Below are positions 8,710 through 18,806 of a stretch of DNA of 63,297 nt, one piece after another. The DNA is from Acetobacter sacchari (lineage in GTDB: Bacteria; Pseudomonadota; Alphaproteobacteria; Acetobacterales; Acetobacteraceae). Each line of letters starts with the position of its first letter. Positions within the stretch are counted from its first letter, which is position 1. The notes beneath the pieces were generated by a model. It was not told the DNA's origin and did no database searches. It saw only the letters and a program-made list of their open reading frames with translations. The translations under genes and the position numbers were made by a program. The DNA lies in NCBI RefSeq assembly GCF_017377715.1, contig NZ_JAFVMF010000020.1:1-63297 (forward strand). Direction: 5' to 3'.

Positions 8710-10818
8710 ATGACTTCTCCTACTCTCCTCCCGGCCGATTCCGAGCACGGGCAAGCCGCCGGGCACAGGGGGAACGCCGGTATGATCCGTGCCGAACTGC
8801 TGGGTCCCGCCATCGTGGACAGTTTTCGGAAACTCGACCCGCGCGTTATGTGGCGCAATCCCGTCATGTTCGTCGTCGAGGTGGTCACGGTTCTGACGAC
8901 CGTGTTGCTGATACGCGATCTTCTCGACGGCGAGCCACACCCCGGCTTCGCCATCCAGATCAATCTGTGGCTCTGGTTCACGCTCCTGTTCGCCAACTTC
9001 GCTGAAGCGGTGGCGGAGGGGCGGGGCAAGGCCCAGGCCGACAGCCTGCGTCGCGCAAGGACGGAAACGCGGGGCAAACGCCTGATTGCAAACGATGAAG
9101 GTCATTTCACGCCGCAGTGCCGCTATGAAGAGGTTCCGGCGCCAGCGCTCTCGGTCGGAGATGTGGTTCTCGTCCTGACCGGAGATTTTATTCCGAGTGA
9201 TGGGGAGGTGGTCGAGGGAATAGCGTCCGTGGACGAATCCGCGATCACCGGAGAATCCGCCCCGGTGATCCGGGAGAGCGGCGGCGACCGTTCGGCGGTG
9301 ACCGGAGGCACGCGGGTGCTTTCGGATTGGATCATGGTGCGAATCACGGCAGAGCAGGGCTCAACATTTCTCGACCGGATGATTTCACTGGTCGAGGGCG
9401 CCCAACGCCAGAAGACGCCCAACGAGATCGCGCTGACCATTCTGCTCGCGGGAATGACGCTCATCTTCATTTTCGCCGTCGCGACGATCCCGAGCTTCGT
9501 CAACTACGCGGGCGGCCATATTTCTGTCCTGATACTGGTCGCGCTGTTTGTGACGCTTATTCCGACGACTATCGGCGCTCTTCTGTCGGCTATCGGCATT
9601 GCCGGCATGGACAGGCTGATCCGTTTCAACGTGCTCGCCATGTCGGGACGCGCAGTGGAGGCGGCGGGAGACGTCGACACGCTGCTTCTCGACAAGACGG
9701 GCACGATCACAATCGGGGATCGTCAGGCGTCCGCATTTTTGCCCGTGGCGGGCGTGTCGGAGCAGGAACTGGCCGATGCGGCCCAACTCGCCTCCCTGGC
9801 GGACGAAACCCCGGAAGGTCGTTCCGTCGTCGTGCTGGCGAAGGAGCGTTTCGGCATCCGGGGGCGGGATATGACCGCGCTCGGCGCTCGTTTCGTTCCC
9901 TTCACGGCGCAGACCCGTATGAGCGGCGTCGACGTCGGCGGCCGTCAGATTCGCAAGGGCGCGGTGGACAGCATCATCGCCGCTCTGGGCAAGCATGGCG
10001 CGTCGGCCGATCATATCCGGGAGATCGCGGATGGCGTCGCGCGACAGGGCGGCACGCCGCTGGCCGTCGTCGATGACGGGCGGCTGATGGGCGTCGTGCA
10101 TCTGAAGGACGTGGTGAAGGGCGGCATTCGGGAGCGTTTCGCGGAACTGCGACGCATGGGAATCCGCACGGTGATGATCACCGGCGACAATCCGTTGACG
10201 GCGGCGGCGATCGCGGCGGAAAGCGGGGTCGACGACTTTCTCGCCCAGGCGACGCCGGAGGCGAAACTCGCGCTGATCCGCAAGGAGCAGGGGCTGGGCA
10301 AGCTCGTCGCGATGTGCGGGGACGGAACGAACGACGCGCCCGCGCTGGCGCAGGCGGATGTCGGCGTGGCCATGAACACCGGAACGGTGGCGGCGCGCGA
10401 AGCGGGCAATATGGTCGACCTCGACAGCGACCCGACGAAGCTTATCGAGATCGTGGGCATCGGCAAGCAATTGCTCATGACCCGCGGCGCGCTGACCACC
10501 TTTTCGATCGCGAACGACGTGGCGAAGTATTTTGCGATCATTCCAGCGATGTTCGTCGGCTTTTATCCCGCGCTGTCCGCGCTGAACGTCATGCGGCTTG
10601 CGACGCCGGAAAGCGCGATTCTGTCGGCCATCATTTTCAATGCGCTGATCATCATCGCGCTGATTCCGCTTGCTCTGAAGGGCGTGCGCTATCGCCCGGT
10701 CGGCGCCGCCATGCTGCTGCGTCGCAACCTTCTCGTCTATGGCCTCGGAGGCCTCGTCGTCCCCTTCATCGGGATCAAACTCATAGACATGCTCGTCACG
10801 AGCATTGGTCTGGCCTGA
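8710..10818 (+). CDS. kdpB: Potassium-transporting P-type ATPase subunit B
   Basis: 702 residues. Its P-type ATPase motifs are in order: ITGESAP in the actuator domain, the phosphorylated aspartate in DKTGTIT (Asp328), and [12 protein letters not shown] at the hinge. It hydrolyses ATP to drive K+ uptake through KdpA. A TGAGGAGG ribosome site for kdpC overlaps its stop region. Confidence 0.98.
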   Translation: MTSPTLLPADSEHGQAAGHRGNAGMIRAELLGPAIVDSFRKLDPRVMWRNPVMFVVEVVTVLTTVLLIRDLLDGEPHPGFAIQINLWLWFTLLFANFAEAVAEGRGKAQADSLRRARTETRGKRLIANDEGHFTPQCRYEEVPAPALSVGDVVLVLTGDFIPSDGEVVEGIASVDESAITGESAPVIRESGGDRSAVTGGTRVLSDWIMVRITAEQGSTFLDRMISLVEGAQRQKTPNEIALTILLAGMTLIFIFAVATIPSFVNYAGGHISVLILVALFVTLIPTTIGALLSAIGIAGMDRLIRFNVLAMSGRAVEAAGDVDTLLLDKTGTITIGDRQASAFLPVAGVSEQELADAAQLASLADETPEGRSVVVLAKERFGIRGRDMTALGARFVPFTAQTRMSGVDVGGRQIRKGAVDSIIAALGKHGASADHIREIADGVARQGGTPLAVVDDGRLMGVVHLKDVVKGGIRERFAELRRMGIRTVMITGDNPLTAAAIAAESGVDDFLAQATPEAKLALIRKEQGLGKLVAMCGDGTNDAPALAQADVGVAMNTGTVAAREAGNMVDLDSDPTKLIEIVGIGKQLLMTRGALTTFSIANDVAKYFAIIPAMFVGFYPALSALNVMRLATPESAILSAIIFNALIIIALIPLALKGVRYRPVGAAMLLRRNLLVYGLGGLVVPFIGIKLIDMLVTSIGLA

Positions 10819-10828
10819 GGAGGCCATC

Positions 10829-11452
10829 ATGACGATCATGCGCCAGATGCGCCCAGCGTTGACGATTTTCCTGCTGCTGTCCGTGCTTACCGGTCTCGTC
10901 TACCCACTGGGCATGACCGGACTTGCGGGGCTGCTGTTTCCGCAACAGGCTGGAGGGAGCCTGATCCGATCGGAGGGCAAGACGGTCGGCTCCGTCCTGA
11001 TCGGACAGAATTTCTCGCGCCCCGGGTATTTTCATGGACGACCTTCGGCCACCATGGGATCGGATCCGGCGGACGCGTCGAAAACGATCGCGGCTCCCTA
11101 CAATGCGGCCGCCTCGGTCGGGTCCAACGCCTCACCCACGTCCAGAGCTCTCGTGGAGCGCGTGGCGGCGGCGGTCGCGCAACTCAAGGCCGAGAACCCT
11201 GAGGCCGTCGCGGCGGGAGAACATATTCCCATGGATCTCGTCACGACGTCGGCGAGCGGCCTTGATCCGGATATCTCGCCGGACGCGGCGTTCTTTCAGG
11301 TCAGGCGCGTCGCACAGGCCCGTCGCCTTCCGGAATCGGAAGTCCATCAACTTGTGGAAAACCTGATCCAAAGTCCGCTGATGGGATGGCTGGGCGAACC
11401 GCATGTCAATGTGCTCCAACTGAATATGGCCCTCGACACGCTTCACAGGTAA
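10829..11452 (+). CDS. kdpC: Potassium-transporting ATPase subunit C
   Basis: 207 residues from ATG 10829, which sits behind a strong GAGGAGG site. One N-terminal membrane anchor (FLLLSVLTGLVYPLGMTGLA) is followed by an extracytoplasmic domain with GQNFSRPGYFHGRPSA and SASGLDPDISPDAAFFQV, both typical of KdpC. It stabilises the KdpA-KdpB assembly. The open frame reaches back to 10805, but that upstream part lacks a ribosome site. Confidence 0.97.
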   Translation: MTIMRQMRPALTIFLLLSVLTGLVYPLGMTGLAGLLFPQQAGGSLIRSEGKTVGSVLIGQNFSRPGYFHGRPSATMGSDPADASKTIAAPYNAAASVGSNASPTSRALVERVAAAVAQLKAENPEAVAAGEHIPMDLVTTSASGLDPDISPDAAFFQVRRVAQARRLPESEVHQLVENLIQSPLMGWLGEPHVNVLQLNMALDTLHR

Positions 11453-11462
11453 TCAGCTGACG

Positions 11463-14150
11463 ATGGATACTCGTGCCGATCGTCCAGATCCGGACGCCCT
11501 GCTGCGGCGCACTTCGCAGGAACTGGAAAGTCGGGAGCGCGGCCGTCTGAAAGTCTTCCTTGGCGCCGCGCCCGGCGTCGGGAAGACGTTCGAGATGCTG
11601 ACCACGGCGCGACAGCTCCTGCGGGATGGCGTCGATGTCGTCGTTGGCGTGGTCGAAACCCACGGGCGCGCGGAAACAGCGGCGCTTCTGGAGGGGCTGG
11701 AGCAGGTTCCGCAGTGCCTCGTTGATTACAAGGGCCGGACATTGCGCGAGATGGGGCTGGACGCCATTCTGGCCCGCGCGCCGCGTGTCGTGCTGGTGGA
11801 CGAACTGGCGCACACGAACGCGCCGGGCTCCCGCCATCCGAAGCGCTGGATGGATGTGGAGGAACTGCTCGAGGCGGGCGTCGACGTGTTGACGACCGTC
11901 AATATCCAGCATCTCGAAAGCCTTAACGACGTTGTCGCCTCGATCACACGCGTCCGCGTGCGCGAGACGGTGCCGGACAGCGTGATCGAACGGGCGGACG
12001 AAGTCGAACTGATAGACCTGACGCCCAACGATCTCCTGCAGCGCATGCGTGACGGCAAGATCTACGCAAGTCACGCCGCCGGCCAGGCTCTGCTGCACTA
12101 TTTCTCCCCAGGCAATCTGACGGCTCTACGTGAACTCGCCCTGCGCCATACGGCGCAACAGGTCGACGCGCAGCTTGTCGATCATATGAAGGCCAATGCG
12201 ATCTCCGGCCCGTGGGCCGCAGGGGAGCGGATCATGGTGTGCCTGACGTTGCAGGACCGTGACGCAAGTTTGTTGCGTTACGGCAAGCGCCTTGCAGACC
12301 GGTTGCACGCGCCCTGGATCGTGCTCCATGTCGAGACGGGCCGAGATCTGACCGACGATGCGCGTGCGCGCATCGCGTCCCAGATGCATCTCGCGCAATC
12401 CCTCGGCGCCGAGACCGTAACCGTTCCCGGGCAGGACGTGGCGATTGACGCGCTCGCCTACGCGCGGGGACAGAACGTGACGCAAATCGTCGCGGGGCAT
12501 CCGGCCGGACGTGGATGGGGCGGGCGTCTGCGGCAGTGGCTGGGTTATGCGACTACCGAGCGTCTCATCCGGTACGCCGACGGTTTTCCCGTGCATGTCG
12601 TGCCGCGTTCGCCGACGGCGGAAAGCGCCCAGACGAGGCTGGGGAGCGCCACCGCCCCCCGTATCGGTCCGTACGTGGCGAGTTCGCTGATCGTCGCCGT
12701 CGCGTTAGGCGTGGCGCTGCTGCTACGTCGCGGGTTTGAGGTCAGCAACGTCTCGCTCGCGTTCCTGACGGCCATTCTGGGCGTCGCCGTCGCCTATGGG
12801 CTTGGACCTTCCCTGTGGGCGTCCCTGCTCGGCATGTTGTGCTTCAATTTTTTCTTTCTGCCGCCGATCTATACCCTGACGATCACAGCGCCCGACAACG
12901 TGGTCGCCCTATTTTTCTTTTTCGCGACTGCGCTGATCGCCAGCAACCTGGGCGCGCGCGTGCGCAGTCAGGCCGTTGTGGCGAGACACCGCGCCGAGAT
13001 CACGCAGTCGCTTTATCATTTTAGCCGCACGATTACGGGGATCATCAAACTCGATGATCTCCTCTGGTCAGCAAGTCATCAGATCGCGACGATGCTGGAT
13101 TGCAACGTGGTGTTGTTGTTGCCGGAAAATGGCGCCCTGTCGGTCAAGACGTCCTACAACGAAGGGCGAGCGATCGGGGCGGACGATCTGGCGGCAGCCA
13201 CCTGGGCGTGGAAACATAACAGCGTCGCTGGCAGAGGGTCTGATAATCTGCCCGGCGTGCACTGGCTGTTCATGCCGTTGCGGACAGGCAGGGGTCCGGT
13301 CGCCCTGATCGGTCTGGATACGGAAAAGGGCGGCGTGATTCTTGATTCGGAGCGCCAGCGCCTTCTGGACGCGCTGGCCGATCAGACGGCGTCCGCCATT
13401 GAAAGTCTGCTGCTCGCCCGGGAGCTTGATCAGGCGCGTCTGGACACAGAGACAGACAAGCTGCGCGGCGCGCTTCTGACGTCCATTTCGCATGATCTGC
13501 GTACGCCTTTGGCGTCAATTCTCGGCGCAGCTTCCAGTCTTGACAGTTACGGAGAGGAACTCGGTCCGACTGCGCGGAAGGAGCTTCTGGCGACGATTCA
13601 TGACGAAGCCGAGCGTCTCAATCGGTTCGTCGCGAATCTTCTCGATATGACACGGCTGGAAGCCGGGGCGCTGCGACCCCGAAGAGAACGCGTGGATATT
13701 GGTGAAGTCGTCGCCAGCGCCCTGACGCGGGCCTCCCGCCTGTTGGTCGGTCATCATGTGGAGATGGATTTGGCCCCGGATCTTCCAATGCCGTTTCTCG
13801 ATGATGTTCTGATCGAGCAGGCGCTTTTCAACGTTCTCGATAACGCCGGAAAATATACCAAATCTGGAACGAAAGTGACCGTCACCGCGACGTGCGACGC
13901 AGAAACGTTGACGGTGCGGGTTCTGGACGAGGGCGAAGGGTTTTCCATCAGCGACCCTGACATCGTCTTCAGCAAGTTTACGCGCTTCATGTCCGCCGAC
14001 CGCGCCCGTCCCGGCACCGGACTGGGCCTTGCGATCGCACGCGGGTTTGTCGAGGCGATGGGCGGAAAAATCATCGCTCGCAACAGGCGAGACCGCTCGG
14101 GCGCCGAATTTGTCATGACGTTTCCCATAGCCGCGAAAGATGTGAAATGA
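11463..14150 (+). CDS. kdpD: Osmosensitive K+ channel sensor histidine kinase
   Basis: 895 residues with the full KdpD layout. An N-terminal KdpD domain has Walker A GAAPGVGKT (34-42) and is followed by a universal-stress-protein-like domain. The membrane block has four helices (about 400-500). A GAF-like region follows, then the phosphoacceptor His677 in SISHDLRTP, then the ATPase domain (NVLDNAGKYTKSG, GTGLGLAIARGF). It senses low K+ and phosphorylates KdpE. It lies 10 nt after kdpC and its stop overlaps the kdpE start. Confidence 0.97.
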   Translation: MDTRADRPDPDALLRRTSQELESRERGRLKVFLGAAPGVGKTFEMLTTARQLLRDGVDVVVGVVETHGRAETAALLEGLEQVPQCLVDYKGRTLREMGLDAILARAPRVVLVDELAHTNAPGSRHPKRWMDVEELLEAGVDVLTTVNIQHLESLNDVVASITRVRVRETVPDSVIERADEVELIDLTPNDLLQRMRDGKIYASHAAGQALLHYFSPGNLTALRELALRHTAQQVDAQLVDHMKANAISGPWAAGERIMVCLTLQDRDASLLRYGKRLADRLHAPWIVLHVETGRDLTDDARARIASQMHLAQSLGAETVTVPGQDVAIDALAYARGQNVTQIVAGHPAGRGWGGRLRQWLGYATTERLIRYADGFPVHVVPRSPTAESAQTRLGSATAPRIGPYVASSLIVAVALGVALLLRRGFEVSNVSLAFLTAILGVAVAYGLGPSLWASLLGMLCFNFFFLPPIYTLTITAPDNVVALFFFFATALIASNLGARVRSQAVVARHRAEITQSLYHFSRTITGIIKLDDLLWSASHQIATMLDCNVVLLLPENGALSVKTSYNEGRAIGADDLAAATWAWKHNSVAGRGSDNLPGVHWLFMPLRTGRGPVALIGLDTEKGGVILDSERQRLLDALADQTASAIESLLLARELDQARLDTETDKLRGALLTSISHDLRTPLASILGAASSLDSYGEELGPTARKELLATIHDEAERLNRFVANLLDMTRLEAGALRPRRERVDIGEVVASALTRASRLLVGHHVEMDLAPDLPMPFLDDVLIEQALFNVLDNAGKYTKSGTKVTVTATCDAETLTVRVLDEGEGFSISDPDIVFSKFTRFMSADRARPGTGLGLAIARGFVEAMGGKIIARNRRDRSGAEFVMTFPIAAKDVK

Positions 14151-14830
14151 GCGACCCGTCCGTTCTTATCGTGGATGACGAACCGGCTATCCGGCGTCTT
14201 CTTAAAATGACGCTCTCCAGCCAGTCCTGGCGGATTGCGGAGGCAGGCACAGGCGAGGTTGCGTTGCGCATGGCCGCCGAAAATCCGCCCGATATCGTGC
14301 TTCTCGACCTGGGGCTTCCGGATATCGACGGCGTCGAGGTGTTGCGGCGGATGCGCGCAAGCAGGCCCACGCTGCCGGTCGTGATTCTCTCGGTCCGGGA
14401 CGACGAGCGCGGAAAAGTCGCTGCACTGGAGGCAGGTGCGGACGACTATGTCACGAAGCCTTTCAGTATGGCGGAACTGGTGGCGCGTTTGCGCAACGCT
14501 TTAAGGCACGCGCTGCAACAGGAAGGCACTGCGCCGCTGTTCGTGTCCGGCGATCTGACGGTTGACCTCGTGCGTCGGCAGATTTTTCGCGGCGAAACCG
14601 AAATTCGACTTTCGCCGCGCGAATGGGACATCGTGCGCATGCTCGTTCGATATGCGGGGCGGGTTCTGACACATCAGACGATCATGGGGAAACTTTGGGG
14701 CGCGACCGGAGACGTGCAGCAACTGCGTGTTTATATCAGGCAAATACGTCAGAAGCTCGAGGTTGATCCAGAAAGGCCCAAGCATATCATTACCGAGACG
14801 GGGGTTGGTTACCGCTTGATTCAGTTGTGA
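14147..14830 (+). CDS. kdpE: KDP operon response regulator
   Basis: 227 residues. The receiver domain has Asp11/Asp12 in VDDEP, phospho-acceptor Asp54 in LLDLGLPD and a conserved Lys in VTKPF. An OmpR/PhoB winged helix follows (LSPREWDIVRMLVRYAGRVLTHQ in three pieces, ETGVGYRL at the end). It activates kdp transcription. The ATGA overlap with kdpD couples their translation. Confidence 0.97.
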   Translation: MSDPSVLIVDDEPAIRRLLKMTLSSQSWRIAEAGTGEVALRMAAENPPDIVLLDLGLPDIDGVEVLRRMRASRPTLPVVILSVRDDERGKVAALEAGADDYVTKPFSMAELVARLRNALRHALQQEGTAPLFVSGDLTVDLVRRQIFRGETEIRLSPREWDIVRMLVRYAGRVLTHQTIMGKLWGATGDVQQLRVYIRQIRQKLEVDPERPKHIITETGVGYRLIQL

Positions 14831-15165
14831 CGCCTCCAGCCGGTGGCGACAGGCTTGCTTCCGCACGCGCCATATGTTCCCACTCTAGGAAGTTATTTTG
14901 AGTTGGACATTCTGGTTAAAAAAAGAAAGGTTTGAAAACGAATTGCAGCCTGATGGATGCGCCGCTCAACCATCATGAATCATGATTGATGACGCAGCGC
15001 CGAAAAAGCTTTCCGAAGAGATGTAGGAAAATGAAATTCCTGAAAAAGTTGCAATCAATTGTTCTTCATTAATTTTTTTATGTGTATTTCAGGTTTTTAC
15101 CAGAGGTGAATGTGCGGTCGCAGGGGGTGTGTAAAGGCCGCGCCGACCGATCGCGCTGCAATGGG
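14831..15165. other. Intergenic region after kdp
   Basis: 335 bases between convergent kdpE and sigma-factor genes. It is AT-rich in the middle with a short dyad around AATCATGATT near 14986. No gene and no clear terminator were recognised. Confidence 0.5.
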
Positions 15166-16047
15166 TCACATACTGAGCGCCGCAGATAACGATCGTAATT
15201 TCTCCGGATTGCGGATGACGTAGACGGAAACTATCCGCTCTTGCGCTATTTCCAGCACGACGGCTTGGGGGAGTCCGTCCGCTTCCAGCGTCACGAAGCC
15301 TGGCGCGCCGTTAATGCGACCGCGATAGAGCACCGACGGAACAGTATCGCGCTTGAGCGCCAATCGGGAAAAGAATCGCGCGGCCTTCTCGCCGCCGCGG
15401 ATCAGGTTCAGCGCCGCCGGACGAATGCCCCCGCCATCTGTGTGCACGACCGCGTCGGCGGCCAGCAGGTCGCGCAACGCCGTTTCATCGCCCGTCTGCG
15501 TCGCTGCGAGGAAAGCGTCGGCCAGGCGCACTGCGTCAGCCGCAGATGACGATTGGCGCGGTCGGGCTTCGTCGAGACGCTGGCGCGCTCGCACCGCCAT
15601 CTGGCGGCACGCCGCCTGCGATTTGTTCAGTAGCTCCGCAAGTTCAGCGAACGGCGTGTCGAACAGGTCGTGCAGAATGAAAATGGCCCGCTCGGTTGGC
15701 GAGAGCCGTTCGAGCGCCAGCAGAAACGCCATCGACAGAGTCTCATTTTGCGCCCATACGGCTTCCTGCGGCGCGTCGCGGCTGTCTGGGACGGGCTCTG
15801 GCAGCCAGGGGCCGACATAGGTTTCGCGTCGCACTCTAGCCGAGCGAAGGTGATCGAGGGCCAGCCGTGCCATTGCCTTCATAAGCCATGCCTGCGGGCG
15901 CGCCACGTCCGGACGCGACGCCCCCTGCCACCGCAGGAAGACTTCCTGCGCGATGTCCTCGGCCGTCGCATGGGAGCCTGTCATGCGATAGGCTACTCCG
16001 ATCAAGGCGGCGCGATACGCAAGAAAACTGGTCGTCGCGTCGGTCAT
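15166..16047 (-). CDS. ECF41-type RNA polymerase sigma factor (SigJ-like)
   Basis: 293 residues from ATG 16047. Sigma2 and sigma4 regions are followed by a SnoaL/NTF2-like C-terminal domain from about 170. The ECF41 landmarks are all present: WLPEP at 81-85, DGGG at 204-207 and NPEKL at 280-284. In this group the C-terminal domain replaces an anti-sigma factor and both restrains and supports activity. Its ATG lies 1 nt past the stop of the upstream carboxymuconolactone-decarboxylase gene, the classic ECF41 partner, and an ECF41 promoter precedes that gene. The signal sensed is unknown. Confidence 0.9.
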   Translation of the reverse strand: MTDATTSFLAYRAALIGVAYRMTGSHATAEDIAQEVFLRWQGASRPDVARPQAWLMKAMARLALDHLRSARVRRETYVGPWLPEPVPDSRDAPQEAVWAQNETLSMAFLLALERLSPTERAIFILHDLFDTPFAELAELLNKSQAACRQMAVRARQRLDEARPRQSSSAADAVRLADAFLAATQTGDETALRDLLAADAVVHTDGGGIRPAALNLIRGGEKAARFFSRLALKRDTVPSVLYRGRINGAPGFVTLEADGLPQAVVLEIAQERIVSVYVIRNPEKLRSLSAALSM

Positions 16048-16048
16048 C

Positions 16049-16492
16049 TCATGCGCCGGTGGGCGCGGAGCGAAAGCCGATGGCCAACCGGTTCCAGCCA
16101 TTGATCGTGGCGATCAGCAGCGTGAGCTTCACGAGCTCCTCCTCGGAAAAATGCGCTTTCACACTGGCCCAGTCCTCGTCCGGGGCGTGCGTGTCGGCCA
16201 CGCGCGTCAGGGCTTCGGTCCACGCCAGCGCGGCCTGTTCACGCGGACTATAAAGCGGCGCCTCGCGCCAGGCGTCGAGCAGGAACAGACGTGCTGTTGT
16301 TTCACCGTCCCGAATTGCGTCACGCGTATGCATGTCGATGCAGAACGCGCAACCGTTGATCTGCGAGGCGCGGGTCTTGACCAATTCGATCAGGCTTTTC
16401 TCCAGACCCGAGGTGGCGACGGCTTTTTCCAGCGCCAGCATGGCCTGCATCACTCCGGGCGCGGCTGCGAAATAATCGAGACGAGGTTGCAT
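16049..16492 (-). CDS. Carboxymuconolactone decarboxylase/AhpD-like protein, ECF41 partner
   Basis: 147 residues. The AhpD-like redox motif CAFCIDMH (Cys48, Cys51, His55) sits after a Glu-containing helix, as in alkylhydroperoxidase-like CMD proteins. Such proteins are usual regulatory targets of ECF41 sigma factors, which control the gene next to them. It is first in an operon with the sigma gene. Its ATG follows an AAGGAAAA ribosome site. The role is likely peroxide or quinone reduction, but the substrate is not known. Confidence 0.88.
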   Translation of the reverse strand: MQPRLDYFAAAPGVMQAMLALEKAVATSGLEKSLIELVKTRASQINGCAFCIDMHTRDAIRDGETTARLFLLDAWREAPLYSPREQAALAWTEALTRVADTHAPDEDWASVKAHFSEEELVKLTLLIATINGWNRLAIGFRSAPTGA

Positions 16493-16909
16493 CGGGTTTT
16501 TCCTTGTTGCGGTTCACGCAGACAAGACGAGATGGCCGATACGGATGTGACACTCAGGATGAAATTTTTTCGACAGCGCCGGATTTCGCTGGCGCCGACG
16601 GCGTATTGGCGAACAGGTTCTGCCAATTGTTCTGGACGCGTGGTTTTCGCGCCTTTCTTCGGTTATGGCGAAAAGAGCCGGTGTTGGGTTTCGGTTTGTC
16701 AGGAGTACAGAAAAAACGGCACGCGTTTTCTTGCGGTTTGAGAGTCTGCGCCCTGTGGCGGGGGCAGTGCGAGATCGCTGAATCTGACGGGCGCGTGGTC
16801 GTTTACGGAGGAAGAACTTGCCTTCCCTGAGCCGTCGTCCGCGCTGCGGGTGGCGCAAAGAAGCCTCGGGCTGTATAGAGGCCCACTTGAATTTCCAAAC
16901 GGGACGACA
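16493..16909. other. Divergent intergenic region between CMD/sigma operon and ahcY
   Basis: About 417 bases. The left end holds the ECF41 promoter. A perfect 7-bp dyad (TTTTCGC at 16644, GCGAAAA at 16668) lies in the middle. The 150 bases before ahcY are GC-rich and likely an RNA leader, but they match no riboswitch class I can support. Confidence 0.45.
16526..16552 (-). promoter_or_regulatory. ECF41 sigma promoter for the CMD-sigma operon
   Basis: On the minus strand TGTCACA (16552-16546) is followed after exactly 16 nt by CGTC (16529-16526). This equals the published ECF41 promoter pattern TGTCACA-N16-CGTC. It lies 34 nt upstream of the CMD start, so the sigma factor should drive its own operon. 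Confidence 0.85.
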
Positions 16910-18208
16910 ATGAGCAACAGCACCGATTTCAAGGTCAAGGACATCTCCCTCGCCGAGTGGGGCCGTAAAGAGATCTCCATCGCCGAGGGCGAAATGCCGG
17001 GCCTGATGGCGCTGCGCGAAGAATATGGCGCGAGCCAGCCGCTGAAAGGCGCCCGTATCGCCGGCTGCCTGCACATGACCATCCAGACGGCCGTGCTGAT
17101 TGAGACGCTGACCGCGCTGGGCGCCACCGTGCGCTGGTCTTCCTGCAACATCTTCTCGACGCAGGATCAGGCCGCGGCCGCCGTCGCCGCTGCTGGCGTT
17201 CCCGTGTTCGCGTGGAAGGGCCTGTCCGAGGAAGAGTTCTGGTGGTGCATCGAGCAGACGGTCAAGGGACCGGACGGCTGGACCCCGAACATGATCCTCG
17301 ACGACGGCGGCGACCTGACCGTGCTGATGCACGACAAGTATCCCGAGATGCTGGATGACGTCCGCGGCCTGTCCGAAGAGACGACGACGGGCGTCCATCG
17401 TCTGTGGGAAATGCAGAAGAAGGGCACGCTCAAGGTCCCGGCGATCAACGTCAACGACAGCGTCACCAAATCCAAGTTCGACAACCTGTACGGCTGCCGT
17501 GAAAGCCTCGTGGACGCGATCCGTCGCGGCACCGACGTCATGATGGCGGGCAAGGTCGCCGTCGTCGCGGGCTATGGCGACGTGGGCAAGGGCTCCGCTG
17601 CGTCCCTGCGTAACGCGGGCTGCCGCGTTCTGGTGACCGAGGCCGACCCGATCTGCGCTCTGCAAGCCGCGATGGAAGGCTACGAGGTCGTGACGATGGA
17701 AGGCGCTGCTCCGCGCGGCGACATCTTCGTGACGGCGACCGGCAACGTCGACGTGATCACGCTCGACCACATGCGCGAGATGAAGCACCGCGCGATCGTG
17801 TGCAACATCGGTCACTTCGATTCCGAGATCCAGATCGGCGCACTGCGTAACCTGAAGTGGGACAACGTGAAGCCGCAGGTCGACGAGGTCGAGTTCCCTG
17901 ACGGCAAGCGCCTGATCGTTCTGTCCGAAGGTCGCCTCGTGAACCTGGGCAACGCCACGGGCCATCCGTCCTTCGTCATGTCGGCGTCCTTCACCAACCA
18001 GACGCTGGCGCAGATCGAGCTGTGGACGGCGAAGCCGGGCCAGTACGAGAACAAGGTCTATGTCCTGCCAAAAAAGCTCGACGAGAAAGTGGCCGCGCTG
18101 CATCTCGCAAAGGTTGGCGCGCAGTTGACGAAGCTGTCGCAGCAGCAGGCTGAATACATCGACGTTCCGGTGAACGGCCCGTTCAAACACGACGCCTACC
18201 GCTACTGA
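16910..18208 (+). CDS. ahcY: S-adenosyl-L-homocysteine hydrolase
   Basis: 432 residues from ATG 16910. It splits S-adenosylhomocysteine into adenosine and homocysteine in the methyl cycle. Visible are the N-terminal substrate region ([16 protein letters not shown]), the NAD site [10 protein letters not shown], and the C-terminal PFKHDAYRY tail that reaches into the neighbouring subunit's NAD site. Translation from 16850 would add 20 residues absent from the family. The product is cytoplasmic, normally a tetramer. Confidence 0.97.
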   Translation: MSNSTDFKVKDISLAEWGRKEISIAEGEMPGLMALREEYGASQPLKGARIAGCLHMTIQTAVLIETLTALGATVRWSSCNIFSTQDQAAAAVAAAGVPVFAWKGLSEEEFWWCIEQTVKGPDGWTPNMILDDGGDLTVLMHDKYPEMLDDVRGLSEETTTGVHRLWEMQKKGTLKVPAINVNDSVTKSKFDNLYGCRESLVDAIRRGTDVMMAGKVAVVAGYGDVGKGSAASLRNAGCRVLVTEADPICALQAAMEGYEVVTMEGAAPRGDIFVTATGNVDVITLDHMREMKHRAIVCNIGHFDSEIQIGALRNLKWDNVKPQVDEVEFPDGKRLIVLSEGRLVNLGNATGHPSFVMSASFTNQTLAQIELWTAKPGQYENKVYVLPKKLDEKVAALHLAKVGAQLTKLSQQQAEYIDVPVNGPFKHDAYRY

Positions 18209-18245
18209 TCGACGAGCTGCCTTGTTTGCGAGGCGGTCATAAACG

Positions 18246-18263
18246 TGGCGCATTCATGCGCCA
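18246..18263 (+). other. Perfect 8-bp hairpin between ahcY and the DUF3597 gene
   Basis: TGGCGCAT and ATGCGCCA form an uninterrupted stem 38 nt after the ahcY stop. Without a T tract it is more likely an mRNA-processing or stability element than a terminator. Confidence 0.4.
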
Positions 18264-18330
18264 TGAACCGGAAGGTCGCAGCCGGCGTTTCATCGGCTGC
18301 ACCGTGTCAACCAAGGAAGGATCGCGATTT

Positions 18331-18717
18331 ATGAGCATTTTCGGCTCCATCGTTTCCGCAATTTTCGGTCATGCGAAGGCTGCTGAGGCGCCCGCGTCCG
18401 CTCCTGCCGCTACATCGGCGACCCCGGATGCGGCTCCCGCCGCAGCCCCGTCGGCCCCTGCCGCGCCGGTTGATGTCGACGCAGTTCTCACGGATCTCGC
18501 CGCGAAGGCGGGGCAACCGCTGAACTGGAAAGAGTCGATCGTCGACCTTCTGAAGCTTCTGAACCTCGACAGCTCGCTCGCGGCGCGCAAGCAGCTCGCA
18601 ACCGAACTGCACTACACGGGCGACGAAAACGATTCGGCGACCATGAATGTGTGGCTGATCAAGGAAGTCCGTCAGAAGCTCGCCGAGAACGGCGGTAAGC
18701 TGCCAGCCGGTTTCTGA
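18331..18717 (+). CDS. DUF3597 family protein
   Basis: 128 residues starting MSIFGSIVSAIFG, the amphipathic start typical of DUF3597. An Ala/Pro/Ser-rich linker (about 14-48) is followed by the conserved domain (LNWKESIVDLLKLLNLDSS, LATELHYTGDENDSATMN). The function is unknown. The fold is LysM-like small-domain material seen in many proteobacteria. A GGAAGG ribosome site supports ATG 18331 over the in-frame upstream extension. Confidence 0.9.
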   Translation: MSIFGSIVSAIFGHAKAAEAPASAPAATSATPDAAPAAAPSAPAAPVDVDAVLTDLAAKAGQPLNWKESIVDLLKLLNLDSSLAARKQLATELHYTGDENDSATMNVWLIKEVRQKLAENGGKLPAGF

Positions 18718-18724
18718 TCGGCCC

Positions 18725-18745
18725 GACCGGGTCTTCGGACCGGTC
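18725..18745 (+). other. UUCG tetraloop hairpin
   Basis: GACCGG(G)TC and GACCGGTC flank a TTCG loop just past the DUF3597 stop. This very stable RNA hairpin stands directly before a classical terminator and may protect the transcript end. Confidence 0.5.
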
Positions 18746-18756
18746 TCAATCATATC

Positions 18757-18791
18757 AGCCCGCCTGGTCCTTGTGACCTGGCGGGCTTTTT
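18757..18791 (+). terminator. Rho-independent terminator
   Basis: A 13-bp stem with one mismatch (AGCCCGCCTGGTC with GACCTGGCGGGCT) is followed by TTTTT. It ends the DUF3597 transcript, and ahcY too if the two are cotranscribed. Confidence 0.85.
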
Positions 18792-18806
18792 CATAGGCGC
18801 GACGTC

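Noticed and set aside
9385..10839. 484-codon minus-strand frame opposite kdpB
   Set aside because: It is Arg/Asp/His-rich antisense to kdpB without any recognisable domain.
16780..16909. Possible SAH or SAM-type riboswitch before ahcY
   Set aside because: GCGCTGC and GCCTCGGG fragments recall the SAH riboswitch, but the P1 stem strand does not pair and the spacing is wrong. A covariance search would decide.
16514..18253. 579-codon minus-strand frame opposite ahcY
   Set aside because: It lies antisense to ahcY; the composition reflects the third-codon GC pattern, with no family motif.
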